NCBI RefSeq assembly: GCF_016861785.1
Contig: NZ_BOLS01000001.1
Location: 248,001 to 312,000 of the forward strand
DNA length: 64,000 bases
DNA from: Lacticaseibacillus mingshuiensis
Lineage (GTDB): Bacteria > Bacillota > Bacilli > Lactobacillales > Lactobacillaceae
Reading direction: 5' to 3'
Each line of letters begins with the position of its first letter. Positions within the stretch are counted from its first letter, which is position 1. Under the pieces are notes generated by a model. That model ran no database searches. It was not told where the DNA came from and saw only the letters and a program-made list of their open reading frames with translations. A program made the position numbers and the translations under genes. Below, piece after piece: positions 53,642 to 63,598 of the stretch.

Positions 53642-54562
53642 ATGGGGACATCTTCGACTGCCGCCAAACAGCTGCTTCAGGCACTTGGCGGCCGCGACAA
53701 CATTGCATCAGTCACACGCTGCGCCACGCGGCTTCGCTTTGTGTTGAAAAATGAGGCGCTCGCGGATAAACAGGCGATCGAACAAAACGCTGCCGTGCGC
53801 GGCTTGATCACAGATGCCGGGCAATTTCAGCTGCTGATAAAAAATGGGTGCACGGACTTCTATCAGAATCTGGTGGCCGTATCCGGAATTCTAGGCAACG
53901 CCAAGGCATCCAGCGCGCGGGTGCCTCTATTGCCGCGTGCTCGCGGCGGGCTATTTTGGTTTCTCCATCGCGTCAAGACCTGGTGGCTCGGCGCAAGATC
54001 ACCGCAAGCGCAAAAACGCCGCCCCACTTCATCTGTGCCCGCTGCTTCAACGTCTGCGGCGACCGACCTCGACTATCTTTACACGCCGGCAGATGGCGCA
54101 GTCGTGCCACTGAGCGAGGTGGCCGACCAGGTCTTTTCAGCGGAGACCGTGGGCCAAGGCTTTGCCGTGCATCCCGTCAGCGGCCATGTTTTCGCCCCGC
54201 TGATCGGCACCGTCCTGTCGGTATTTTCGAGCAAGCACGCGCTGCGCCTGCGCATGAGCAACGGCCTCGAAGTGATGGTGCACATGGGGCTGGACACCGT
54301 TGAGCTCGCCGGCACCCCGTTTTCGATCGCGGTCGAGGTCGGCGACAGTGTCACCCCCACGCGCCTGCTCGCGGAAATGGACCTATCGCAGGTGAAAAAT
54401 AGCGGGCGGGCGACGGATATCGTGGTGATCTTGATCGACCCTGACCGGCGCGGCGGCTATCGCCAAATAACGAGCGGCCTGCATCAGCATGGCGAAAGAA
54501 TTGCCGGCGTCCGCGCGCACCCACCCTCGGCGCATCCGCTTCGAAACGTCTGGTCCGCGTGA
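53642..54562 (+). CDS. Soluble PTS-like EIIB-EIIA protein without EIIC
   Basis: A 306-residue protein. Residues 5-80 are a glucose-family EIIB domain with the phospho-cysteine in IASVTRCATRLRFVL (Cys27). Residues 145-275 are a glucose-family EIIA domain with both histidines: His199 (SKHALRLRM) and His214 (VMVHMGLDTVEL), 15 apart as in EIIA-Glc. The linker of about 60 residues has one short hydrophobic-basic stretch (GGLFWFLHRVKTWWLGARS) but the EIIC domain of about 350 residues is absent. It could serve an EIIC encoded elsewhere, or regulate other proteins. Start follows AGGGGGA. A paralogue follows. Confidence 0.85.
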   Translation: MGTSSTAAKQLLQALGGRDNIASVTRCATRLRFVLKNEALADKQAIEQNAAVRGLITDAGQFQLLIKNGCTDFYQNLVAVSGILGNAKASSARVPLLPRARGGLFWFLHRVKTWWLGARSPQAQKRRPTSSVPAASTSAATDLDYLYTPADGAVVPLSEVADQVFSAETVGQGFAVHPVSGHVFAPLIGTVLSVFSSKHALRLRMSNGLEVMVHMGLDTVELAGTPFSIAVEVGDSVTPTRLLAEMDLSQVKNSGRATDIVVILIDPDRRGGYRQITSGLHQHGERIAGVRAHPPSAHPLRNVWSA

Positions 54563-54768
54563 GGATAAAAAAATTTCTTCTATTATATAATCGCGACCCC
54601 ACAGCCCCGCTCCTCGCAAAGTACCCGGCTATTTATGGTGGTTCAGATACCCCACCTCGCCACCCGCACCGTTCTTGTATCCGCAAACATGCTTGCATTT
54701 GGCCACAAAAGAGTTTACATTATTGTTATTAATTTAGTTGTGGTCAATTCATGCGAGGAGGAATTTTG

Positions 54769-55593
54769 ATGGGCAAGTATGATGCGGATGCCGCCGATCT
54801 GTTGAAAGAACTCGGCGGGCCGAGCAACCTCGTGTCACAGACACATTTTGCCACCCGGATGAGCTTTACCATTAAGGATGACCTGCAGGCGAGCCGGCCC
54901 GGCATCAACGCGATTCCGGCGGTGCAGTCCCTATTCTCCGCGGGCAACCAGTTTCAGGTCGTGATTGGCGAAGACGTCGCGGAGTTTGCGACCGCGTTTG
55001 ACACCGCCTTAACGCAGCCTGAAAAACCGACCGGGGGTTTCGGTGGCTTTCTGCAGAAATTGGGCTTTGGCCATCATCAGGCGGCCCCGGAACCAGCCGC
55101 ACCCGTCACCCCAGTCGCTGAGGCGTCAAACACTGCGCGTTCCTTCGACTATCTCTATCTCCCTGCGGACGGCCCGGTAACGCCCCTTTCCGAGCTGGCC
55201 GCGGATTCCTTTAAGACCCTCGCTGGATTTGCCGTTCGCCCGGCCTCAAACAAAGTCTTCTCCCCTGTCGTCGGCACCGTGACCAGCATCGCCAACAAGC
55301 GCGAGGCCCTCACGATCAAAATGACGACCGGGATCGATGTCCTAGTACACATGGGCTTGGACACGGCTGCACTGGGCGGCCGGCCGTTCAATGTCGTCGT
55401 CCAAGTCGGGGATGCCGTCGATCCAGACACGCTGCTTGCGACCATGGATCTGGTGAGCGTCCGCGGCAGTGCCCGGGCGACCGATATTGTGGTTGCGGTG
55501 ACAGAGGCCGATCAAGTGAAGTCCTTCGAGCCATTACTCACCAGCGGCACCCATCGGCACGGGGACGCTGGGGCATCACTCGATGCAAAATAA
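54769..55593 (+). CDS. Degenerate soluble EIIB-EIIA paralogue
   Basis: A 274-residue paralogue of the preceding gene with the same B-A order and no EIIC. The EIIB phospho-cysteine is replaced by phenylalanine (SQTHFATRMSF, Phe27). In EIIA the phosphorylated histidine is kept (His194 in VLVHMGLDTAAL) but the helper histidine aligns with Glu179 (NKREALTIKM). It could therefore accept phosphate from HPr but hardly pass it on, which suggests a sensor or regulator, not a transporter part. The start at 54769 lies 7 bases after GGAGG, with separate upstream sequence of 200 bp. A bidirectional terminator follows. Confidence 0.83.
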   Translation: MGKYDADAADLLKELGGPSNLVSQTHFATRMSFTIKDDLQASRPGINAIPAVQSLFSAGNQFQVVIGEDVAEFATAFDTALTQPEKPTGGFGGFLQKLGFGHHQAAPEPAAPVTPVAEASNTARSFDYLYLPADGPVTPLSELAADSFKTLAGFAVRPASNKVFSPVVGTVTSIANKREALTIKMTTGIDVLVHMGLDTAALGGRPFNVVVQVGDAVDPDTLLATMDLVSVRGSARATDIVVAVTEADQVKSFEPLLTSGTHRHGDAGASLDAK

Positions 55594-55605
55594 ACTTGCA
55601 CCACG

Positions 55606-55649
55606 AAAATAGCCACGCATTCCTTTTTCGAATGCGTGGCTATTTGTTT
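55606..55649. terminator. Bidirectional terminator between the EIIBA paralogue and the LacI gene
   Basis: AATAGCCACGCATTC and GAATGCGTGGCTATT are perfect 15-bp arms with a 7-nt loop, serving the two converging genes. Confidence 0.9.
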
Positions 55650-55653
55650 GCGC

Positions 55654-56704
<1,051 letters not shown>

Positions 56705-56790
56705 CAGCGTTTAGTTTCCATTATTTAGGAGATGTCACATGAGTTCCACAGTCCACGAAGAGACTTTTGGTAAATTATTTTAGAAAATCA

Positions 56791-56820
56791 TTTACACATT
56801 AGTAAACAAGGTGGTACACT
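56791..56820 (+). promoter_or_regulatory. Promoter of the galactoside ABC operon with overlapping operator
   Basis: -35 TTTACA (56791-56796) and -10 TACACT (56815-56820) are separated by 18 bp. TTTACACATTAGTAAA (56791-56806) is an inverted repeat that covers the -35 box and uses the same half sites as the element at 56692. Confidence 0.65.
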
Positions 56821-56829
56821 CAATTTCGT

Positions 56830-56843
56830 AGAAAGCGGTTACA
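56830..56843. promoter_or_regulatory. cre site (CcpA) of the galactoside operon
   Basis: AGAAAGCGGTTACA matches TGWAANCGNTNWCA at all but the first position. It lies 10 bp after the -10 box, where CcpA binding blocks transcription. Confidence 0.8.
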
Positions 56844-56879
56844 ATTTTAGGGAGACACTTTGAAAGGTGGTCAATTGTA

Positions 56880-58153
56880 ATGAGAAAGTCCGTTGTATTC
56901 GCGGCGATTGGGGCATTAGGCGTGCTCCTTGCTGCATGTGGTCCAGCCAGCAGTTCCTCTTCATCATCGTCCGCGGATTCCGATAGTGGCAAAGCAAAAA
57001 CTTTGACAGTGTGGGCAGACGCAGACAAAGACAAGTCAAACGGTATCAAGGCGGCCGTCAAGACGTTTGAAAAGGACAATAACGTCAAGATCAAGATCGT
57101 CGAAAAAGCTTACGCAAATCAGCTAGAAGACCTGCGGCTGGATGGCCCAGCCGGCACCGGTCCAGACGTCATCACCATTCCTTCAGACCAAATCGGCTCT
57201 GCAACGACTGAAGGATTGCTCAAGGAGCTGACCGTGTCCGAGAGTGACCAAAGCAAATATACGGACTCAGCCATGCAGTCACAGATCGTGGACGGAAAAG
57301 TCTATGGCCTCCCACGAGCCGTCGAAACAACATTCATCTACTACAACAAGAAATTACTGAGCGACAGTGATGTGCCAAAGACAGCTGACGAATGGCTCGC
57401 CTTCTCCAAGAAGCAGGTCGCAGCTGGCAAATATGGTCTATTGGCGCATGGGACCAGTTGTACTACGCCGGTGGGATTCTCAGTTCATATGGCGGTTATA
57501 TCTTTGGCCAAGACAGCAATGGCAACTATAATGCCGACGATATTGGGCTGAACAATGCTGGCGCCGTCAAAGCGGCCACCTATGTGAAGAAGTGGTATGA
57601 CGCAGGCGTCTTTCCAAAGGGTATCTTAGGTGACAACGGTATCAACACCTTGGACTCGCTTTTCACAGAAGGCAAAGCGGCCGCAGTTATCTCCGGTCCT
57701 TGGAACATGGATCCTTATAAGAAAGCCGGCATCGATTACGGGGTAGCGGAACTTCCTACTTTACCGAATGGCAAACACATGAGCTCCTATATCGGCGTTA
57801 AGAGCTGGAACGTCTCTTCCTATTCTAAGAATGGCGACTTGGCTGAAAAGTTGATCAAATTCCTGTCCACAGAAGACAATGCCGAAACGGCGTTCAAAGA
57901 GACCCAGGAAGTGCCAGCCCTCAAGTCGTTGGCCGAAAGTGATGCAGTCAAGGCAAATATTGGGGCTGAGGCCGTTGCCAAGCAGTCTCAATATGCAGAG
58001 TTGACCCCAACAATCTCCGCGATGAATCAAGTATGGGATCCAGCCAACAATGCCATGTCTGTGATCGCCACTGGCAAACAAGCACCAAAGGCAGCGTTGG
58101 ACAGCGCCGTTAAGACGATCAAGAGCGCGATCAAGGCAAACTCGAACAAATAA
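56880..58153 (+). pseudogene. Sugar ABC transporter substrate-binding lipoprotein, interrupted by a frameshift
   Basis: Two overlapping frames together encode one maltose/galactan-type binding protein of about 424 residues. The first frame (56880-57551) has the signal peptide and lipobox LLAACG, a Ser-rich linker and the first lobe up to KKQVAAGKYG. The homology then jumps at about 57438-57440 to the second frame (SIGAWDQLYYAGGILSSYGG to the end at 58153). One missing base there would explain it; adding one restores a plausible KYGLIGAWDQ. It may be a true mutation or a sequencing error. No slippery heptamer is seen. RBS AAAGGTGG precedes the start. Confidence 0.85.
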
Positions 58154-58162
58154 TCAACACTT

Positions 58163-58190
58163 GGCCGGGCGGTTTTGGCCCGGCTTTTTC
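58163..58190 (+). terminator. Weak intra-operon terminator after the binding-protein gene
   Basis: GCCGGGC and GCCCGGC pair around a 7-nt loop, followed by TTTTTC. Such partial terminators let the binding protein mRNA outnumber that of the permeases. Confidence 0.75.
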
Positions 58191-58214
58191 ATTACTCAAA
58201 GCGAGGCGAAGAAC

Positions 58215-59498
58215 ATGGAACAAAAGGTTTCGATCAAAGGCCAGCGAAAACACGCAAAGACCGCCGCACTGCTCTCAATCATTCCGGGCGTCGGTCAATT
58301 GTATAATCGTCAAGTCATCAAAGGACTCTTTTTCCTGATCGTGACGGTATTGTATTTTTACGGCTTTTCTGGCTTGTTCAATATGGGCTTCTGGGGCCTG
58401 ATCACCCTAGGCACAGAAGTTCCGCGCGATAACTCGGTCTTCCTGCTGGCAGAGGGCCTGATCGCCGTCCTGGTATTGGCGATCGGTATCCTTTTCTACT
58501 ATCTGAACATCCGAGACGCTTACAAAAATGGTGAACAACGGGATATGGGGCTGACAGTCCCTTCATTCAAGGCGAGTTTCAGCAATATGATTCACCGAGA
58601 CTACCCCTACTTGATGGTCTCACCGGGTGTATTTCTTCTGATTTTCAGCGTGATTTTCCCCATTCTCTTCAGCTTCGCGCTGGCCTTCACGAACTACAAC
58701 CTTTACCACATGGCCCCAGCCCATCTTGCGGATTGGGTTGGCTTCAAGACCTTCGCGGATATCTTCACCGTCGATATTTGGCGAAGCACCTTCTTCAGTG
58801 TCCTTGGTTGGACTGTGATCTGGACACTGGTAGCCTCAACACTTTCAATCGTTCTCGGCATCTTCTTCGCCGTTCTGGTTCATCAAAAGGATCTACGTTT
58901 CAAGAAATTTTGGCGAATCATCTTAGTCCTCCCTTGGGCAGTCCCAGGGTTTGTCACGATTCTTGTGTTCGCGGCGATGTTCAATGACAGTTTTGGGGCG
59001 ATCAACACCTCGATCTTAAGTTTCTTTGGCATTAAGGCCATTCCGTGGCTGACCGAAGCAAACTGGACAAAGATTGCTCTACTGACAATTCAAGGCTGGC
59101 TGGGCTTTCCATACATCTTCGTTGTGACGACTGGCGTTTTGCAGTCGATTCCAGAAGACCTGTATGAGGCCGCCTTGATGGATGGCGCGAGTGCGTGGCA
59201 AAAATTCCGTAGTATCACCCTGCCCTTTATCCTTATGCAGATGACGCCGATCATCATTACCCAGTACACGTTCAACTTTAACAACTTCAACATCATTTAC
59301 CTGTTCAATGGCGGTGGTCCTGCAATGCCAAACTCAACCGCTGGGGGGACCGATATCTTAGTGTCCTGGATCTATAAGTTGACGCTCAAATCTAATCAAT
59401 ACGCTTTGGCGGCGGCACTCACGATTTTACTATCGGTGTTCGTGATTGCGATCGCCCTATGGCAATTCCGCCGCTCGCATTCATTTAAGGAGGACTGA
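58215..59498 (+). CDS. Sugar ABC transporter permease, MalF/GanP-like
   Basis: A 427-residue membrane protein. The first 120 residues form an extra helical module (LLSIIPGVGQLYNRQVIKGL and two more helices), as in GanP/MdxF-type permeases; the standard six-helix permease domain follows. The coupling motif EAALMDGASAWQKFRSITLP, which docks the ATPase, is intact. The ATG at 58215 has only a modest site (GAGGCGAAG). It lies between the binding-protein gene and the second permease, with 5 bp to the latter. Confidence 0.9.
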   Translation: MEQKVSIKGQRKHAKTAALLSIIPGVGQLYNRQVIKGLFFLIVTVLYFYGFSGLFNMGFWGLITLGTEVPRDNSVFLLAEGLIAVLVLAIGILFYYLNIRDAYKNGEQRDMGLTVPSFKASFSNMIHRDYPYLMVSPGVFLLIFSVIFPILFSFALAFTNYNLYHMAPAHLADWVGFKTFADIFTVDIWRSTFFSVLGWTVIWTLVASTLSIVLGIFFAVLVHQKDLRFKKFWRIILVLPWAVPGFVTILVFAAMFNDSFGAINTSILSFFGIKAIPWLTEANWTKIALLTIQGWLGFPYIFVVTTGVLQSIPEDLYEAALMDGASAWQKFRSITLPFILMQMTPIIITQYTFNFNNFNIIYLFNGGGPAMPNSTAGGTDILVSWIYKLTLKSNQYALAAALTILLSVFVIAIALWQFRRSHSFKED

Positions 59499-59503
59499 TC
59501 ACG

Positions 59504-60358
59504 ATGAAAGAACACAGTATGCATCGCAACAAAGTGATCCGTCTTGGTATCACGTATTTCATCTTGATTCTCATGACACTCATAGTGCTGTATCCACTTG
59601 CTTGGACAGTTGGTGCCAGTTTCAATCCTGGGAATAGTCTCGTCAGCACCACACTGATTCCAAAAAATCCAACGTTTGCTCATTACATTGCGCTGACCCA
59701 AACAACAGCGACCTTCCACTACTTCTCTTGGTTCTGGAATTCAATCAAGATCAGCATTGCGACGATGGTGTTGTCAGTCATTTTCGTTTCAATGACTGCC
59801 TATGCATTTTCACGCTTCCACTTTGTCGGGAGAAAAAATGGGCTGACCATGTTCTTATTGCTGCAGATGATTCCGCAATTTTCTGCGCTCATCGCAATCT
59901 TCGTGCTGGCCCAGATGTTAGGCCTGGTAAACTCCCACCTGCTTTTAATTCTGATCTATACGGGTGGTCAAATCCCAATGAGTACGTATCTCATGAAGGG
60001 ATACTTCGATTCAATTCCACAAGATCTGGATGAAAGCGCCCGGATCGATGGTGCGTCGAATACCCGCATCTTCCTGCAGATATTGATGCCACTTGCTCGA
60101 CCGATGGTGGCAGTCGTTGCAATGAACGGGTTTACTGGTCCACTTGGGGATTTCGCCATTTCCAGTGTCATTCTTCGCGACCCCAAGGCATATACGTTGC
60201 CGATTGGTCTTTATAATCTGATCACCGAGAAAATGGGCGCAAGTTACACCACATTTGCGGCAGGCGCGATCCTGATCTCAGTTCCAGTGGCAATCGTCTT
60301 CTTGATGCTCCAACGCAACTTTGTGACCGGCTTGACTGAAGGAGGAACAAAAGGTTGA
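59504..60358 (+). CDS. Sugar ABC transporter permease, MalG/GanQ-like
   Basis: A 284-residue permease with six helices; the coupling motif is ESARIDGASNTRIFLQILMP followed by LARPMVAVVAMNGF. It pairs with the preceding permease to form the channel. The AAGGAGG site lies over the end of the upstream gene. Its stop codon shares TTGA with the start of the beta-galactosidase gene. No ATPase gene is present, so a shared MsmK/MalK-type ATPase encoded elsewhere is presumed. Confidence 0.92.
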   Translation: MKEHSMHRNKVIRLGITYFILILMTLIVLYPLAWTVGASFNPGNSLVSTTLIPKNPTFAHYIALTQTTATFHYFSWFWNSIKISIATMVLSVIFVSMTAYAFSRFHFVGRKNGLTMFLLLQMIPQFSALIAIFVLAQMLGLVNSHLLLILIYTGGQIPMSTYLMKGYFDSIPQDLDESARIDGASNTRIFLQILMPLARPMVAVVAMNGFTGPLGDFAISSVILRDPKAYTLPIGLYNLITEKMGASYTTFAAGAILISVPVAIVFLMLQRNFVTGLTEGGTKG

Positions 60359-62403
60359 CCCAATCCAAACTACTCAATGTGGATCACCTGCTTCACGGCG
60401 GTGATTATAACCCCGACCAGTGGCTGAATTATCCGGAGATCTTGACGCGTGATATCAAGATGATGAAAGAAGCCAATATCAACACGGTTTCTCTGGGCAT
60501 CTTCGCTTGGTCCGCTTTGGAGCCTACAGAAGGCAATTATCAATTCGACTGGCTGGATGAGGCCTTCGACCGCATCGAAGCAATTCACGGTAATGTGATA
60601 TTGGCAACGCCAAGTGGTGCCAAACCGGCCTGGCTCGCGAAAAAATATCCAGAAGTCCTCCGCACAAACGAATACGACCAAAAACTGCATTACGGTGAAC
60701 GGCATAATCATTGCTTCACCAGTCCGCGCTATCGTGAGGCCGTGCAACGGCTAGACAAGAAATTGGCAGAACGCTACGGCCAGCGAAAGAGTCTGATTCT
60801 GTGGCACATTTCAAACGAACTCGGTGGCGAATGTCACTGTGATCTCTGCCAATCCGCGTTCCGTCAGTGGCTGCGCACACGGTATCAGACACTTGATGCT
60901 TTAAATAATGCGTGGTACACCAGCTTTTGGAGTCACCACTTTGACGCCTGGGATGAGATTCATTCGCCCAGCCCTCTTGGTGACACGACATTATCCGGCC
61001 TCAACGCAGACTGGCGCCGTTTTGTCACCGCGCAAACGATCGACTTTTTTGAAGGCGAAAAGACTGCGATTCGAGCTGCCTCCCCCACAGTCCCAATTAC
61101 GACTAACTTCATGGCAGACGGCCCTGATCTGATGCCATTTCATGGGTTGGATTACGCCGAGTTTGCCAAGCATGTGGATATTGTCAGCTGGGACTGCTAC
61201 CCGCAATGGGCAGATCCGGCCGTAAGCGATGCGCAACTTGGCGCAAAGATCGGCATGATCAACGATTACTTCCGTGGTCTGAAGCAGCAAAATTTTTTGA
61301 TCATGGAATCGACCCCTTCGTTAGTCAACTGGCATCCGGTCAATCGCGCGAAACGCCCTGGTCAACATTTTCTCTCTTCCATGCAGCTGCTCGCCCATGG
61401 CAGCGATAGCGTCCTCTATTTTCAAATACGTCAATCGCGTGGCGCAGCTGAAAAATTTCATGGCGCCGTGATTGCACAGGACGGCAGCAACAATAATCGC
61501 GTCTTTACAGAAGTGAGTGCGGTTGGTGATGCGCTCACGAAACTGACTGGTCTAATTGGTGTGAACAGGCCACGGGCCAAGGTCGCCCTACTTTACGACC
61601 AGCAAAATCAGTGGAATCTAGATGATACCCAGGCTTATTCTCAACAAAGCAAACAATACTGGCAGACACTGCAAAAGCACTACACCTATTTCTGGCAACA
61701 CGACATCCCAGTTGACATCCTCCCGCCTGACGCTGACCTAAGCACCTATCTGTTGGTCATCGACCTGATGCACTACTCGCTCCCGATCGAGCAAAAGACC
61801 AAGCTCGAAGCTTATGTTCAAGACGGTGGCACATTGATTGGAAGCTACCTTTCTGGTCTGACCGATGAGACCGATCTGGCTTATCTGGGCGACTCCCCTT
61901 TGGCAAAGCTGTATGGAATTCAGCGCAATGAGATCGATACGCTCTATCCGCAGCAACAAAATAGTCTTCGTTTTGAGACGCGTACTTACCCCGTGCACGA
62001 CTATGCAGAAGTTGTGAGACCAACTACGGCTGAGTCGATTGCTTCTTTTGAACAGGACTTCTATGCTGGACATCCAGCACTGACTGTTAACAAGTTCGGA
62101 GAAGGACACGCCTATTATCTTGCAGGCCGCAGCACAAGCGACTTTCTCGAGGCGTTCTACCCCCCTCTTCTCAACAAACTCAAAATCAGTGGGTCGCAGG
62201 TCATTTCACCCCTACTAACTGTCTCCGTTCAGACACGGGACAGCTCAGAGGGCCCAGTTTCGTTCATCATGAATTTTTCTGCAGCGCCAGTCGACATCGA
62301 TCTCCTGCAGGCTGGGGTGGACCTATTGACTGGGCATCAACTGACTGCCGGCAAACAACAGCTAGCTGGGTACGGCGTGATCATTTTACAATGCGTCTTT
62401 TGA
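60355..62403 (+). CDS. Beta-galactosidase, glycoside hydrolase family 42
   Basis: A 682-residue cytoplasmic enzyme. Catalytic acid/base is the glutamate in LWHISNELGGECHCDLC and the nucleophile is that in FLIMESTPSLVNWHP. The zinc-cluster cysteines of the family are present (HNHCFTSPRY, then ECHCDLC). A trimerisation domain and a small C-terminal beta domain follow. GH42 enzymes prefer galacto-oligosaccharides or galactan fragments over lactose. The start codon is TTG, overlapping the permease stop, with GGAGG 9 bases ahead. Third-codon GC looks lower than in fruK: 18 of its first 29 codons against 31 of 37 by hand count. Confidence 0.93.
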   Translation: MTQSKLLNVDHLLHGGDYNPDQWLNYPEILTRDIKMMKEANINTVSLGIFAWSALEPTEGNYQFDWLDEAFDRIEAIHGNVILATPSGAKPAWLAKKYPEVLRTNEYDQKLHYGERHNHCFTSPRYREAVQRLDKKLAERYGQRKSLILWHISNELGGECHCDLCQSAFRQWLRTRYQTLDALNNAWYTSFWSHHFDAWDEIHSPSPLGDTTLSGLNADWRRFVTAQTIDFFEGEKTAIRAASPTVPITTNFMADGPDLMPFHGLDYAEFAKHVDIVSWDCYPQWADPAVSDAQLGAKIGMINDYFRGLKQQNFLIMESTPSLVNWHPVNRAKRPGQHFLSSMQLLAHGSDSVLYFQIRQSRGAAEKFHGAVIAQDGSNNNRVFTEVSAVGDALTKLTGLIGVNRPRAKVALLYDQQNQWNLDDTQAYSQQSKQYWQTLQKHYTYFWQHDIPVDILPPDADLSTYLLVIDLMHYSLPIEQKTKLEAYVQDGGTLIGSYLSGLTDETDLAYLGDSPLAKLYGIQRNEIDTLYPQQQNSLRFETRTYPVHDYAEVVRPTTAESIASFEQDFYAGHPALTVNKFGEGHAYYLAGRSTSDFLEAFYPPLLNKLKISGSQVISPLLTVSVQTRDSSEGPVSFIMNFSAAPVDIDLLQAGVDLLTGHQLTAGKQQLAGYGVIILQCVF

Positions 62404-62464
62404 TGACTCATCCTGCTTCGTATAACGTTGAACGCTTATCGTGTTTCTCTTAAAGAATTCGGAA

Positions 62465-62576
62465 GTGGGACAAATGTCGCTTTTGGGCCCGACAGGTAAA
62501 TGTTCCAAGCGCCAGGTCCGAACTTTGGACCGGGTGATTGGGACCTTAGCTGCTCGGACCCAGACATTTGGCCCAC
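62465..62576. repeat. Long stepped hairpin element downstream of the beta-galactosidase gene
   Basis: GTGGGACAAATGTC (62465-62478) pairs with GACATTTGGCCCAC (62563-62576) with one mismatch; further in GGGCCCGA pairs with TCGGACCC, and a GGTCC/GGACC hairpin forms near the tip. The 112-bp structure has no ORF. It resembles families A and B in style but shares no obvious sequence with them; only one copy is in the window. Confidence 0.6.
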
Positions 62577-62605
62577 GACACTGCTGTAACATTAGTGCAC
62601 TATAC

Positions 62606-62648
62606 AGGAACTGGGACAAAACAAGAGTTTTGTCCCAGTTCCTTTTTA
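62606..62648 (+). terminator. Terminator of the galactoside operon
   Basis: GGAACTGGGACAAAAC and GTTTTGTCCCAGTTCC are perfect 16-bp arms with a 4-nt loop, followed by TTTTTA. Confidence 0.93.
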
Positions 62649-62766
62649 TGGAGCCAAAACGTCATCACTAATCGGCTGTTGGTCGCACTCAGACGCGATC
62701 AAAAAGATGGCTGTTCATCGTAAGTCGGGCAATCAGCGTATGTCCGGCGCACAGACATAACGTCAC

Positions 62767-62809
62767 AAAAAGACCCCACGCAATGAGACTTCTTTGCGTA
62801 GGGTCTAAA
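62767..62809 (-). terminator. Terminator of the amino-acid ABC transporter operon
   Basis: On the minus strand GACCCTACGCAA and TTGCGTGGGGTC pair (one wobble) around a 9-nt loop and are followed by TTTTTG. The bases between 62649 and 62766 show no gene. Confidence 0.9.
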
Positions 62810-62854
62810 TTGTCGTTCATCAAACCATTTCTGTGCATGCCGGACAACTGTGCG

Positions 62855-63598
62855 TTACTGTGCGAGCACCTTGCTAAGGAAGTCCTTGGTCCGTTCCTCT
62901 TTCGGTGCGGAGAAGATCTGCTCCGGGGTCCCTTTTTCGGCGATCACGCCTTGGTCCATGAACCAGACCTGATCGGCGACTTCGTGGGCAAAGCCCATTT
63001 CGTGGGTGACCACGATCATCGTCATGCCGGACTTCGCGAGGTCTTGCATGACCTTCAGCACTTCGCCGACCATTTCTGGATCCAAGGCGGAGGTCGGCTC
63101 GTCGAACAGCATCACATCCGGGGACATGGCCAGCGCGCGGGCGATGGCGACACGTTGCATTTGCCCACCGGACAAGCTGGCTGGATAAGCCTCGGCTTTG
63201 TCTTCGAGGCCGACCTGCTTGAGTAGCGCAAGCGCCTGCGCAGTGGCCTCGGCGTCGGTCGCATTTTTCACCTTCATCGGCGCGAGCTTGATGTTCTCAA
63301 GTACGGTCATGTTGGGAAAAAGGTTGAACTGCTGGAACACCATGCCCATTTTTTCTCGAACCTGGTCGAGCTCTTTTTCAGACAGGCCGGTGATGTCGGT
63401 GCCTTCAAAAGCGATCTTGCCGCTTGTCGGCTTGTTCAAGAGGTTGAGGCTGCGCAAGAAGGTGGACTTGCCGCCGCCGGACGCCCCGATCACAACAATG
63501 ACATCGCCCTGGTTGATGGTTTCGGAAATATCATTCAAAACGGTGTTGTCACCGAATTTTTTGACCAAGTGGTCGATTTCAATGAGTGGCTTCGTCAT
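62855..63598 (-). CDS. Amino acid ABC transporter ATP-binding protein (GlnQ-like)
   Basis: A 247-residue ATPase of the polar amino-acid uptake class. Walker [18 protein letters not shown], signature [16 protein letters not shown], Walker [21 protein letters not shown] and the H-loop [15 protein letters not shown] are all intact; EMVGEVL after the Walker B site is typical of glutamine/polar amino-acid systems. It drives import with the permease encoded just upstream, whose end it overlaps by 20 bp. The substrate cannot be fixed from this part alone. Confidence 0.93.
   Translation of the reverse strand: MTKPLIEIDHLVKKFGDNTVLNDISETINQGDVIVVIGASGGGKSTFLRSLNLLNKPTSGKIAFEGTDITGLSEKELDQVREKMGMVFQQFNLFPNMTVLENIKLAPMKVKNATDAEATAQALALLKQVGLEDKAEAYPASLSGGQMQRVAIARALAMSPDVMLFDEPTSALDPEMVGEVLKVMQDLAKSGMTMIVVTHEMGFAHEVADQVWFMDQGVIAEKGTPEQIFSAPKEERTKDFLSKVLAQ

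Noticed and set aside
57420-57450. Programmed -1 frameshift in the binding-protein gene
   Set aside because: No X XXY YYZ slippery heptamer or downstream pseudoknot is apparent, and binding proteins are not known to use recoding. A mutation or sequence error is simpler.
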